Shown in pieces: positions 15,235 to 21,064 of a DNA stretch of 22,400 bases (within the stretch, counting starts at the first letter, position 1; the number at the start of each line of letters is the position of its first letter). The position numbers and the translations under genes were made by a program. Origin of the DNA: an uncultured Atopobium sp. Lineage in GTDB: Bacteria; Actinomycetota; Coriobacteriia; Coriobacteriales; Atopobiaceae. A model generated the notes under the pieces. It saw only the letters and a list, made by a program, of their open reading frames with translations, was not told the DNA's origin and made no database searches. The DNA lies in assembly GCA_937990665.1 (NCBI GenBank), contig CALKRF010000067.1, positions 1 to 22,400 on the forward strand, read 5' to 3'.

Positions 15235-16695
15235 ATGGCTGATCAGACCGTAAATCCACAGTGGGCAAACGAGGAAACTGCTGCTTTTAGCGCAGACCGT
15301 GCTAACCGCGTTGCTCGCAACTCCGTAACCTCTATGGGCGTTTCCGCAGCTGCTCGCGACATCACCACCATGCGTACCTACGCTGATACCTATGGTGTTG
15401 CTGTTGCAAAGACGGGCGACGTCACCAACCAGCGTCAGAGCGGTCGCTGCTGGATGTTCTCTTCTTTCAACGTACTTCGCCAGGAGGCAATCAAGAAGCT
15501 TGACGTTGATACCTTTGAGTTCAGCCAGACATACGGCATGTTCTACGACAAACTTGAGAAGGCAAACTCTGCACTTGAGTACATCATTCAGACCGCTGAC
15601 CAGCCAACCGATTCTCGTGTTGTCAACACGCTTCTGACCGAGGGTATTGGCGATGGCGGCTACTACTCATTTGCCATGAGCTTGGTTGAGAAGTACGGCT
15701 TAGTTCCTAAGGATGCCATGCCAGAGACCGCTTGCTCCAAGAACTCCACTCAGATGGATGAGCGCATTGACCGCCTGTTCAGAAAGAGCGCTGGCGAGCT
15801 CCGCGCAGCATACGAAGCTGGCAAGTCTCAAGACGAGCTTCGTGCGCTTAAGCAGGAGCAACTCAAGGGCTTCCACCAGATCCTTTCCGTCTGCCTTGGT
15901 GAGCCACCTCTAACCTTTGACTTTGAGTGCAAGGTTGGCAAAAACGCACAGGTAGATAAGGCAAAGCTCTCCCCTGTTGAGCCAAGTAAGACTTCTGACA
16001 AGAAGGACGGCGAGAAGGACGAGGAGAGCACCCAGATTCTTCGCGACTTTGGCATTACTCCTCTTGAGTTTGCTGAGCGCTATTGTGGCGTTGATCCTCG
16101 TGGCTATGTCCAGCTCATTTCTGTTCCAAGCAAGAAGTATCCTTACGGCAAGGTGTATCACCCAACCTTCATCGATACCGTTTTGGGCGGCATTAAGACT
16201 CGCTTCTTAAACGTTGAGCCAGAGGTTCTTGAGGCAGCTACCATTGCTTCTTTGAAGGACGGCAACCCTGTCTGCATGGCCTGCGACGTTATGCAGGAGT
16301 TCCCTCGCCACAATGAGGACTTCAACTACGTCCTCTCAACCGACACCATGGATTACAACGGCCTCTTTGGCGTTGATTTTGACATGGATCGCACCTCAAT
16401 GATTGAGAACTATGAGACTTCCCTTACCCATGCAATGACCTTCCAGGGCGTTGAACTTGATAAGGACGGTAAGGCTAAGCAGTGGCGCATTGAGAACAGC
16501 TGGGGTAAGGACTCCGGTAAGGACGGCTACCTCATCATGAGCGCAGACTGGTTCCGCCTCTACGGCGGCGAGGCTGATGTTCGTCGTCAGTACGTTCCAG
16601 AGGACCTGCTCAAGGTTTGGGACGAGGGCGAGGATGTCCAGATTGATTTCTGGGAGAACCTTGGCTATTCCCTTGGTGGTCGTAACCGCAAGTAA
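15235..16695 (+). CDS. Aminopeptidase C (C1B family), second copy
   Basis: 486 residues, paralogous to the preceding gene. The active site is intact: Gln66 and Cys72 in NQRQSGRCWMFSSFN, His399 in LTHAMTFQG, Asn421 in RIENSWGKDSG. It differs by a charged Lys/Asp/Glu/Ser-rich insert at about residues 235-272, probably a surface loop, and by a different C-terminus (NLGYSLGGRNRK) that lacks the PWDPMG tail. In this family the tail sets aminopeptidase specificity, so the second enzyme may accept other substrates, for example act as an endopeptidase (inference). AAGGAG lies 5 nt before the ATG. A terminator separates it from the first copy, and no clear separate promoter was found in the 76-bp gap, so readthrough is possible. 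Confidence 0.93.
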   Translation: MADQTVNPQWANEETAAFSADRANRVARNSVTSMGVSAAARDITTMRTYADTYGVAVAKTGDVTNQRQSGRCWMFSSFNVLRQEAIKKLDVDTFEFSQTYGMFYDKLEKANSALEYIIQTADQPTDSRVVNTLLTEGIGDGGYYSFAMSLVEKYGLVPKDAMPETACSKNSTQMDERIDRLFRKSAGELRAAYEAGKSQDELRALKQEQLKGFHQILSVCLGEPPLTFDFECKVGKNAQVDKAKLSPVEPSKTSDKKDGEKDEESTQILRDFGITPLEFAERYCGVDPRGYVQLISVPSKKYPYGKVYHPTFIDTVLGGIKTRFLNVEPEVLEAATIASLKDGNPVCMACDVMQEFPRHNEDFNYVLSTDTMDYNGLFGVDFDMDRTSMIENYETSLTHAMTFQGVELDKDGKAKQWRIENSWGKDSGKDGYLIMSADWFRLYGGEADVRRQYVPEDLLKVWDEGEDVQIDFWENLGYSLGGRNRK

Positions 16696-16742
16696 GGTAC
16701 GCGCAACCATAGCCTACTAAGCACGCACATAAAAGCACCTAT

Positions 16743-16770
16743 GGCCGGTACAGAATTTTCTGTGCCGGCC
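16743..16770 (+). terminator. Hairpin after second peptidase gene, weak terminator
   Basis: 13-bp stem ggccggtacagaa / ttctgtgccggcc with one G-U pair and a two-base center. The T tract that follows is poor (ttactggtct), so termination may be partial. Confidence 0.55.
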
Positions 16771-16825
16771 TTACTGGTCTATACTGATAAAAAGAGAAGT
16801 TCAAGCTTACTTTCTGGAGGCTCTC

Positions 16826-17038
16826 ATGAGAGCAATTTCAAAAGAGCGCGTCATTTTACGAGCTACTATCCTAGTGTTCTTTCTATTAATCTGGTATTGC
16901 GATTCCAGGGGCATGCTTCCAGAAAATGGCCGCACTATCCTTACTATTCTTTTATTCGGTATTTTTTGGTTTATTGAAGCTAGATTTATTAAACCCACTA
17001 GAACAGATCAAAACGCGCCTCGGAGACCTCGGCTGTAA
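16826..17038 (+). CDS. Small two-helix membrane protein, orphan copy with altered C-terminus
   Basis: 70 residues with GGAGG 5 nt before the ATG. Two hydrophobic helices (about 10-25 and 36-52) are separated by RGMLPENGRT. Over 53 residues it aligns without gaps to the 59-residue protein at 18098 (shared SK, R, LP..G.T, LLF.IFW). After EARFIK the frame runs into antisense yigZ sequence, so the last ~14 residues (PTRTDQNAPRRPRL) are not native. It has no secreted partner gene next to it. Function unknown; an immunity-type or accessory membrane protein is conceivable. It may be a remnant of an earlier copy of the module. Confidence 0.65.
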   Translation: MRAISKERVILRATILVFFLLIWYCDSRGMLPENGRTILTILLFGIFWFIEARFIKPTRTDQNAPRRPRL

Positions 17039-17231
17039 TCTTTCCAGCGCTGAGCTCTGTCAACGCGGCCGTAAACGCCGCTTCTTCTCCGCACCTAAAG
17101 TCTATGGCGAGAAAAACATCCGCTCCAAACTCTGTCGTTATAACCTTGCCGCCGGTATCTGAGACCAAGCGCTGAATCTGCTCATAAAGGTTATATGGGG
17201 CCGACAACTCCACCCTCACAACCAACTCCAC
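16994..17231 (-). pseudogene. Truncated duplicate of the yigZ 3' end
   Basis: 16994-17223 matches 18331-18560 at a constant offset of 1337 bp, with roughly 16 differences in 230 bp by eye and no gaps. It encodes only the last ~75 residues of YigZ (VVRVELSAPYN... to ARFDLF), with no IMPACT domain and no start region. Most differences lie near the 3' end of the gene, several changing amino acids (EALRE to AALTE, KVSAA to EVSEA). That looks more like strain-to-strain variation than random decay. Confidence 0.9.
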
Positions 17232-17260
17232 ACTAGATAAGTACTATTTCTTTAAAGATG

Positions 17261-17297
17261 GTGAGTTGATGTTATTATTTGCATCAACTCACTTTTT
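17261..17297 (+). terminator. Rho-independent terminator before the secreted-protein gene
   Basis: Perfect 11-bp stem gtgagttgatg / catcaactcac (17261-17271, 17282-17292), ten-base loop, then ttttt. It isolates the cassette from upstream transcription, and may originally have ended the transcript of the orphan small gene. Confidence 0.85.
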
Positions 17298-17456
17298 ATG
17301 TTAGACTATTAGTAACAGGCAAGAAAGTTTGGTGATTTTATTATGTTTAATTTCTTAATATATATTACTAAGCTATGTAATCAACTTGAATCAGTGGTGA
17401 TTAAATTTCTTTAATTCGGCAAAGTCTATATACACTTCTGCTGAAAGGTTTACACC
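17298..17456 (+). other. AT-rich leader of the secreted-protein gene
   Basis: 159 bp, very A+T rich, with several -10-like sequences (for example tctatatac near 17427) but no convincing -35. It must contain the promoter because a terminator lies just upstream. GAAAGG at 17441-17446 is the likely ribosome site for the ATG at 17457. Confidence 0.4.
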
Positions 17457-18101
17457 ATGAAAAAAATGACTCATTTGGTAAGTATTATTTCATTAATGCT
17501 TGCTATTAGTGCTCCAGCTACAGCTTTAGCAGCTAATTCAAACAATTACTCTACTAACACAGGTTCATCTATAAATCAAACTATCAATCAATCTACAATT
17601 GATTATCTCTCTACTTTTGTAAGATTAAACTCTTCTTCACACAATTATGAAATTATTCCTGAAGCAAGGCTTTCTCTTTCGAAAGAAGATTATCAATTTT
17701 TATCAAGACGAATTGAGCAAACAAATCAAATGATTAATTCAGCTGACTTTTCTACGGGTCAAGCTAATGTTATTGCTCCACAAGAAGAAAGAAGCACTAA
17801 TACGTACTCTCTAATGAGCGTAACATCTGAAGGTGTAGATAAAATTGACTTTTATTGGTGGGGAGCCAGAGTCTATCTATCTAAAAGTACCGTCCGAACC
17901 ATGGGAGCAACTATTTCAATCGCAGGAGTTATTATTCCTGAGGCTGTTGTATCTAAAGCTGCCTCTATCCTTGGTATTGTAATAGGAAATACTCCTTCTG
18001 GAATCGTATTTGATTATAATTATGCATTGGCTGGAATTGGATCTTTAACTTGGCATTCATGGCTTAATCCAGTAGGAATTACAAATGTGAGGTTCCAATG
18101 A
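17457..18101 (+). CDS. Secreted protein of unknown function with WWG motif
   Basis: 214 residues. A clear signal peptide (MKKMTHLVSIISLMLAIS...) is probably cut after Ala25 (ATALA). The mature part starts Asn/Ser/Gln-rich, contains a helical charged stretch (about 70-95), then FYWWGARVYLSKSTV (132-146). A hydrophobic Gly/Ala/Ile region follows (about 149-177), and the protein ends in aromatic sequence (FDYNYALAG, WHSW). I recall secreted proteins with a WWG...LSK segment before a hydrophobic region in other Gram-positives, but their function is not established to me. The stop overlaps the next start as ATGA, so expression is coupled to the 59-residue membrane protein. Base composition is more AT-rich than the neighbours, which fits acquisition. 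A membrane-active peptide or bacteriocin-like role is a guess from architecture. Confidence 0.75.
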   Translation: MKKMTHLVSIISLMLAISAPATALAANSNNYSTNTGSSINQTINQSTIDYLSTFVRLNSSSHNYEIIPEARLSLSKEDYQFLSRRIEQTNQMINSADFSTGQANVIAPQEERSTNTYSLMSVTSEGVDKIDFYWWGARVYLSKSTVRTMGATISIAGVIIPEAVVSKAASILGIVIGNTPSGIVFDYNYALAGIGSLTWHSWLNPVGITNVRFQ

Positions 18102-18277
18102 AACTAGCATCAAAAAAATATTGGATTACTCGTCTTCCTACACTCATCCTATTCTTGATATTTATTTTTCTTAGAGGCGCAGGAATATTACCTGATAGCG
18201 GCTATACAGTTGCGGTGGTTCTATTGTTTCTCATCTTTTGGTATTTCGATGCAAAGGTACAGCAAAATAAGAGGTAA
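18098..18277 (+). CDS. 59-residue two-helix membrane protein coupled to the secreted protein
   Basis: Short gene read directly from the sequence: MKLASKKYWITRLP... ending VQQNKR. Two hydrophobic helices (about 14-25 and 38-51) are separated by RGAGILPDSGYT, and the termini are positively charged. TGAGG lies 5 nt before the ATG, which overlaps the preceding stop (ATGA). It is homologous to the protein at 16826. Strict coupling to a secreted protein suggests that it protects the producer, anchors, or helps export its partner (inference). A terminator follows within 20 nt. Confidence 0.8.
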   Translation: MKLASKKYWITRLPTLILFLIFIFLRGAGILPDSGYTVAVVLLFLIFWYFDAKVQQNKR

Positions 18278-18291
18278 TACTTGATGTAAAA

Positions 18292-18329
18292 AAAAATAAT
18301 GAGGCGCTTAACTGCGCCTCATTATTTTT
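18292..18329. terminator. Bidirectional terminator, cassette / yigZ
   Basis: Perfect stem aaataatgaggcgc / gcgcctcattattt (18294-18307, 18314-18327) with loop ttaact; A and T runs on the two sides let it work in both directions between convergent genes. Confidence 0.92.
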
Positions 18330-18330
18330 A

Positions 18331-18560
18331 CCCACTAGAACAGATCAAAACGTGCCGCGGAGACCTTAGCTGTAATCTTTCCAGCGCTCAGCTCCCGCAA
18401 CGCCTCTGTAAACGCCGCTTCTTCTCCGCACCTAAAGTCTATGGCGAGAAAAACGTCCGCTCCAAACTCTGCCGTTATAACCTTGCCGCCGGTATCTGAG
18501 ACCAGGCGTTGAATCTGCTCATACAGGTTATATGGGGCCGACAACTCCACCCTCACAACC
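18331..18560. repeat. Direct repeat, yigZ 3' end (partner 16994-17223)
   Basis: 230-bp direct repeat bounding the secreted-protein cassette. Homology starts abruptly at cccactagaac and ends at ccctcacaacc in both copies. Confidence 0.9.
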
Positions 18561-18976
18561 TGCAGCATTTCCTGAACAGCAGATGCTTCCTCAGCAGCAG
18601 CCAAAGCCTTTTGAGTTGCTACCGTATACGCACGAACAAGTCCACCAGGACCCAAAAGCGTTCCGCCAAAGTAGCGTGTGACAACGCAGCAGACGTTCTT
18701 AAGCCCCGCTCCGCGCAATACCTCCAGCACCGGCATTCCCGCCGTTCTGGAAGGCTCTCCGTCGTCGGAAGCACGTTCTGTACCGTCCTCCAAGATCCAT
18801 GCAGGAACGTTGTGGCGAGCGTTATAGTGCTTCGCCCTCACTGTGGCGAGAAACTCTTGTGCTTCTGACTCTGTTTCTACATGACAAAGCTGGGCTATGA
18901 AGCGGCTCTTTCTGTCTTCGAAGAGACCTTCCGCAACAAAGTCCAGCTTGAGTGTCTTGTAGGATGTGTCAGACAT
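18335..18976 (-). CDS. yigZ: YigZ/IMPACT family protein
   Basis: 213 residues, typical for the family. The N-terminal IMPACT/UPF0029 domain shows DRKSRFIA, ERASDDGEPSRTAGMP and VVTRYFGGTLLGPGGLVRAY; the C-terminal DUF1949 ferredoxin-like domain runs from VVRVELSAPYN to the end. The family is linked to translation control in eukaryotes; its bacterial role is unclear. No Shine-Dalgarno is visible. TATAGC lies exactly 6 nt before the ATG, so a leaderless transcript is possible. The start is 21 nt after the PTS gene, on the same strand. Its last 230 bp are duplicated beyond the neighbouring cassette. Confidence 0.95.
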   Translation of the reverse strand: MSDTSYKTLKLDFVAEGLFEDRKSRFIAQLCHVETESEAQEFLATVRAKHYNARHNVPAWILEDGTERASDDGEPSRTAGMPVLEVLRGAGLKNVCCVVTRYFGGTLLGPGGLVRAYTVATQKALAAAEEASAVQEMLQVVRVELSAPYNLYEQIQRLVSDTGGKVITAEFGADVFLAIDFRCGEEAAFTEALRELSAGKITAKVSAARFDLF

Positions 18977-18997
18977 AGAACAGCTATAAAGTCGCAG

Positions 18998-19528
18998 TTA
19001 TGCGAGTACACAGACCTTCTCGCCAGCAGAAACTGCCTGGTCAGCGGAAGCAAGAACCTCAACGTTGCCGTACTCGCTAGAATTGGTGATAGCAAGAATG
19101 ACTACCTCAGGATGACCCGCGCCCTTAACCTTATCCAGGTCAAAGGTCATCAACGGCTGACCAACCTCAACATGCTGATCCTGCTCAACAAGAGCGGTAA
19201 AACCGTCACCCTTCATCTCAACGGTATCAACGCCCACATGAATCAAAACCTCTTCTCCAGAATCGGCCGTGATTCCAAATGCGTGAACAGTTGGAGTAGT
19301 TGCGGTAATAGTGCCCGAAACTGGCGCGTACACAACACCTTCAGAAGGCCAAATGCCCAGGCCCTGACCAAGCATACCACCTGCAAAAACAGGATCGGGA
19401 ACGTTCTCTAGCGCAACAACTTTTCCGCTTGCTGGTGCATAAATTGTTTTAGCAGTGTAATCAGAAACAACAAGAGCCTCTGGCGTGGCTTCCTTGGAAG
19501 ATTTCTTGAAAAGATCAAAGAGTCCCAT
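18998..19528 (-). CDS. crr: Glucose-type PTS EIIA component
   Basis: 176 residues from the ATG at 19528, chosen because AAAGGAC lies 7 nt upstream and MGLFDLFKK is the normal family start; an ATG at 19573 would add 15 unrelated residues. This soluble EIIA-Glc passes phosphate from HPr to a sugar permease and can act as a regulator. Visible: YAPASGKVV, MLGQGLGIWP, YAPVSGTI, His82 in VHAFGITADSG, and the phosphorylated His97 in LIHVGVDTVEMKGDGF. It stands alone, without IIB/IIC domains, so it must serve permeases elsewhere. A possible extended -10 (TGCTATGAT, 19557-19565) lies upstream. Confidence 0.93.
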   Translation of the reverse strand: MGLFDLFKKSSKEATPEALVVSDYTAKTIYAPASGKVVALENVPDPVFAGGMLGQGLGIWPSEGVVYAPVSGTITATTPTVHAFGITADSGEEVLIHVGVDTVEMKGDGFTALVEQDQHVEVGQPLMTFDLDKVKGAGHPEVVILAITNSSEYGNVEVLASADQAVSAGEKVCVLA

Positions 19529-19556
19529 GCTAGTCCTTTCGTATGTAAGCTTATCC

Positions 19557-19565
19557 ATCATAGCA
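19557..19565 (-). promoter_or_regulatory. Candidate extended -10 promoter of EIIA gene
   Basis: On the minus strand TGCTATGAT has the TGN extension and five of six bases of TATAAT. No good -35 was found. Confidence 0.4.
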
Positions 19566-19620
19566 GCATTCAAAGAGGCAACTGTTGCTTTTCATGAACA
19601 CAGCGTGCCAAATCACACCC

Positions 19621-19647
19621 TTCTCGCCACTCAACGTGTAGCGAGAA
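19621..19647. repeat. Intergenic hairpin from TTCTCGCCA and a variant inverted copy
   Basis: ttctcgcca (19621-19629) faces tagcgagaa (19639-19647), giving at least seven paired bases at the base. It lies between the EIIA promoter region and the RNase P RNA gene and has no T tract. Confidence 0.6.
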
Positions 19648-19717
19648 ACCCGCGTCCTCGCAACATCTCATTTTACTTGGAGATTATTTGACTTCGGAGC
19701 CTCCAGCCTTATGAACG

Positions 19718-19726
19718 TGATACAAT
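19718..19726 (+). promoter_or_regulatory. Extended -10 promoter of RNase P RNA
   Basis: TGATACAAT combines the TGN extension and TACAAT (19721-19726). It places the start about 8 nt downstream, at the beginning of helix P1 (19735). Confidence 0.7.
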
Positions 19727-19734
19727 CGCCCATG

Positions 19735-20100
19735 CAAAGTGGACCAGACAACCGCGGAGTGCCCATCCAGCTAATTGGAAAGGTGCTATGAGGAAAGTCC
19801 GGGCTCCACAGGGCAGGATGCTGGCTAACGGCCAGGCGGGGTGACCCGACGGAAAGTGCCGCAGAAAAGAAGACTCTCACCTGCGCATTCGCGTAAAGAG
19901 AAAAGCTGAAACGGTAGTGTAAGAGACTACCAGCATGCTGGCAACAGCGTGGCTTGGTAAACCCCATCCGGAGCAAACGCAAATAGGAGCGCTATGGTGT
20001 GGCCCGCACTGCGCTCGGGTTGCGCGCTAGAGACCAGCAGCAATGCTGGTAGTAGATAAATGGTTGTCCGCGACAGAACCCGGCTTATACGTCCACTTTG
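19735..20100 (+). ncRNA. rnpB: RNase P RNA, bacterial type A
   Basis: The catalytic RNA that matures tRNA 5' ends. The ends pair as helix P1: caaagtggac (19735-19744) with gtccactttg (20091-20100). Conserved core sequences are present in order: gaggaaagtccgggctccac (from 19790), gggcaggatgctggctaacg, ccgacggaaagtgccgcaga, gaaacggtagtgtaagag, ggtaaaccccatccggagca, agataaatggttgtc and gacagaacccggctta (from 20072). The total of about 366 nt is normal. Ends are set by P1 and the promoter and may be off by a few bases. Confidence 0.96.
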
Positions 20101-20113
20101 CCTATTGAATGCA

Positions 20114-20148
20114 AATCCCCCGCACGATTTCTGTGCGGGGGATTATCT
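20114..20148. terminator. Terminator after RNase P RNA
   Basis: Perfect 12-bp stem aatcccccgcac / gtgcgggggatt (20114-20125, 20133-20144), loop gatttct, then atcttg. The T tract is weak but the stem is strong. It may also serve the convergent methyltransferase gene. Confidence 0.8.
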
Positions 20149-20186
20149 TGTACGAGGTCATTTTTAGCAAGATATTGTCTGGACAG

Positions 20187-20996
20187 CTACACGCGTTGCA
20201 GAATCACATAGCGATTAAGATTGTTATCTTTGCCATCCGCACTAAATTGCGCACAAACGTGCACGTCAGAGCCAAGGCTTCCAAGAAGCTCATCAAGCTC
20301 CTCTTGCGAGAAATGATGACAATAGCGCCAGGTATTGGCCTTATCTTGCCAGCCAATCAGATAGTCATGCTCCTCAAGTTCTGATGCATCTATACCCAGC
20401 GCACGCAGCCCTTGAGTAGTGGTTTCTTGAGCTTTAGCAGCAAGTTTTTGGCTGTTCATAAACTGCCAGAAAGAAACGCACACAAAACCGCCAGGTTTAG
20501 TCCTATCTAACAGAGTGCACAGAAGCTGGATTCTCTTTTGTGCGCCTGGCACATGATGCAAAAAGCCAAACGCAACCACTAAATCACAGGCCGGAACAGT
20601 CAGACGCGAAGAAAGCGTGTTATCAAGCAGACTCTGTATCACATCTAATTCGATAAATGCCAGCTCAGAGACATGAGTGTCTGTCTCACCACTCTCTACC
20701 AGTGGCTTGCAATTATCTACAGCAAAATACTTTGCAGGAACAATCCCTGCCTCATCGCATAAAAAGCGAGCAAAGCGTAGATTTCCGCAGCCTACATCAA
20801 GCACGGAGGGTTTCTCGCCAACTAAAAGCTGAGGTATGGCGTCTAGGCACTGCTGCCATCCCTGCCAAGGCATTTGTCGTGTGGCCGAGAAACTCTGCGT
20901 CTGCTGAGCGTAAAACTCAGAAGTTACGTAGCTCAGCTGCTCAGCGGTAGACGTGCTGATAGATTGAGTATGTGTTATGTGAGAAGAAGCATCCAT
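20187..20996 (-). CDS. Trm9/ALKBH8-like tRNA uridine methyltransferase (predicted)
   Basis: 269 residues, class I SAM methyltransferase. SAM-binding motif I is VLDVGCGNLRF (65-75). The N-terminal segment EFYAQQTQSFSATRQMPW (27-44) matches the Trm9/ALKBH8 start (Y..IA..FS.TR..PW). FLHHVPGAQKR and KPGGFVCVSFWQF follow, and RYCHHFSQEELDELL (224-238) matches the conserved RY.H.F...EL segment of that family. Trm9 methylates 5-carboxymethyluridine at tRNA position 34 to mcm5U. The divergent neighbour is elp3, whose product makes that carboxymethyluridine, which supports the assignment. There is no Shine-Dalgarno; TAAAAT ends 6 nt before the ATG, so the mRNA is probably leaderless. A general small-molecule methyltransferase is the alternative. 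Confidence 0.75.
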   Translation of the reverse strand: MDASSHITHTQSISTSTAEQLSYVTSEFYAQQTQSFSATRQMPWQGWQQCLDAIPQLLVGEKPSVLDVGCGNLRFARFLCDEAGIVPAKYFAVDNCKPLVESGETDTHVSELAFIELDVIQSLLDNTLSSRLTVPACDLVVAFGFLHHVPGAQKRIQLLCTLLDRTKPGGFVCVSFWQFMNSQKLAAKAQETTTQGLRALGIDASELEEHDYLIGWQDKANTWRYCHHFSQEELDELLGSLGSDVHVCAQFSADGKDNNLNRYVILQRV

Positions 20997-21002
20997 ACAG
21001 AG

Positions 21003-21058
21003 ATTTTACGTCATCGCCTTGCTCCCAAAGGTCAGAAGCTCACCTTATTGCCTATACT
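21003..21058. promoter_or_regulatory. Divergent leaderless promoters for the methyltransferase gene and elp3
   Basis: Rightward TATACT (21053-21058) ends 6 nt before the elp3 ATG; leftward TAAAAT (21003-21008) ends 6 nt before the methyltransferase ATG. Both starts have the context tgtATGGATG and no ribosome site. Transcription would begin at or next to the A of ATG. The -35 elements are not clear. Confidence 0.6.
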
Positions 21059-21064
21059 GTTTGT

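Larger units (their letters stand above)
7770..20820. repeat. Dispersed 9-mer TTCTCGCCA / TGGCGAGAA, 11 exact copies
   Basis: Exact copies: TGGCGAGAA on + at 7770, 15172, 17105, 18442, 18844; TTCTCGCCA on + at 8638, 13636, 15189, 19017, 19621, 20812. One-base variants occur at 9983, 14642, 16008 and 19639. Ten of eleven extend to (T/C)TTCTCGCCA. The copies at 17105 and 18442 belong to the same duplicated segment. Three lie outside genes (13636 and the pair in the 15171 terminator), plus 19621. Confidence 0.85.

Noticed and set aside
16994..18560. Insertion sequence or integrase-borne element at yigZ
   Set aside because: No transposase, integrase, terminal inverted repeats or short target duplication; only long homologous direct repeats are seen.
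18881..19411. 176-codon rightward ORF opposite the EIIA gene
   Set aside because: Antisense shadow of a well-identified gene; no ribosome site and no recognisable protein features.
19529..19573. Longer EIIA start at 19573
   Set aside because: The extra residues do not resemble the family, and the region contains the likely promoter; the ATG at 19528 has AAAGGAC upstream.
19688..19726. TTGACT as -35 for RNase P RNA
   Set aside because: It is 27 bp from TACAAT, too far; the extended -10 alone explains the start better.
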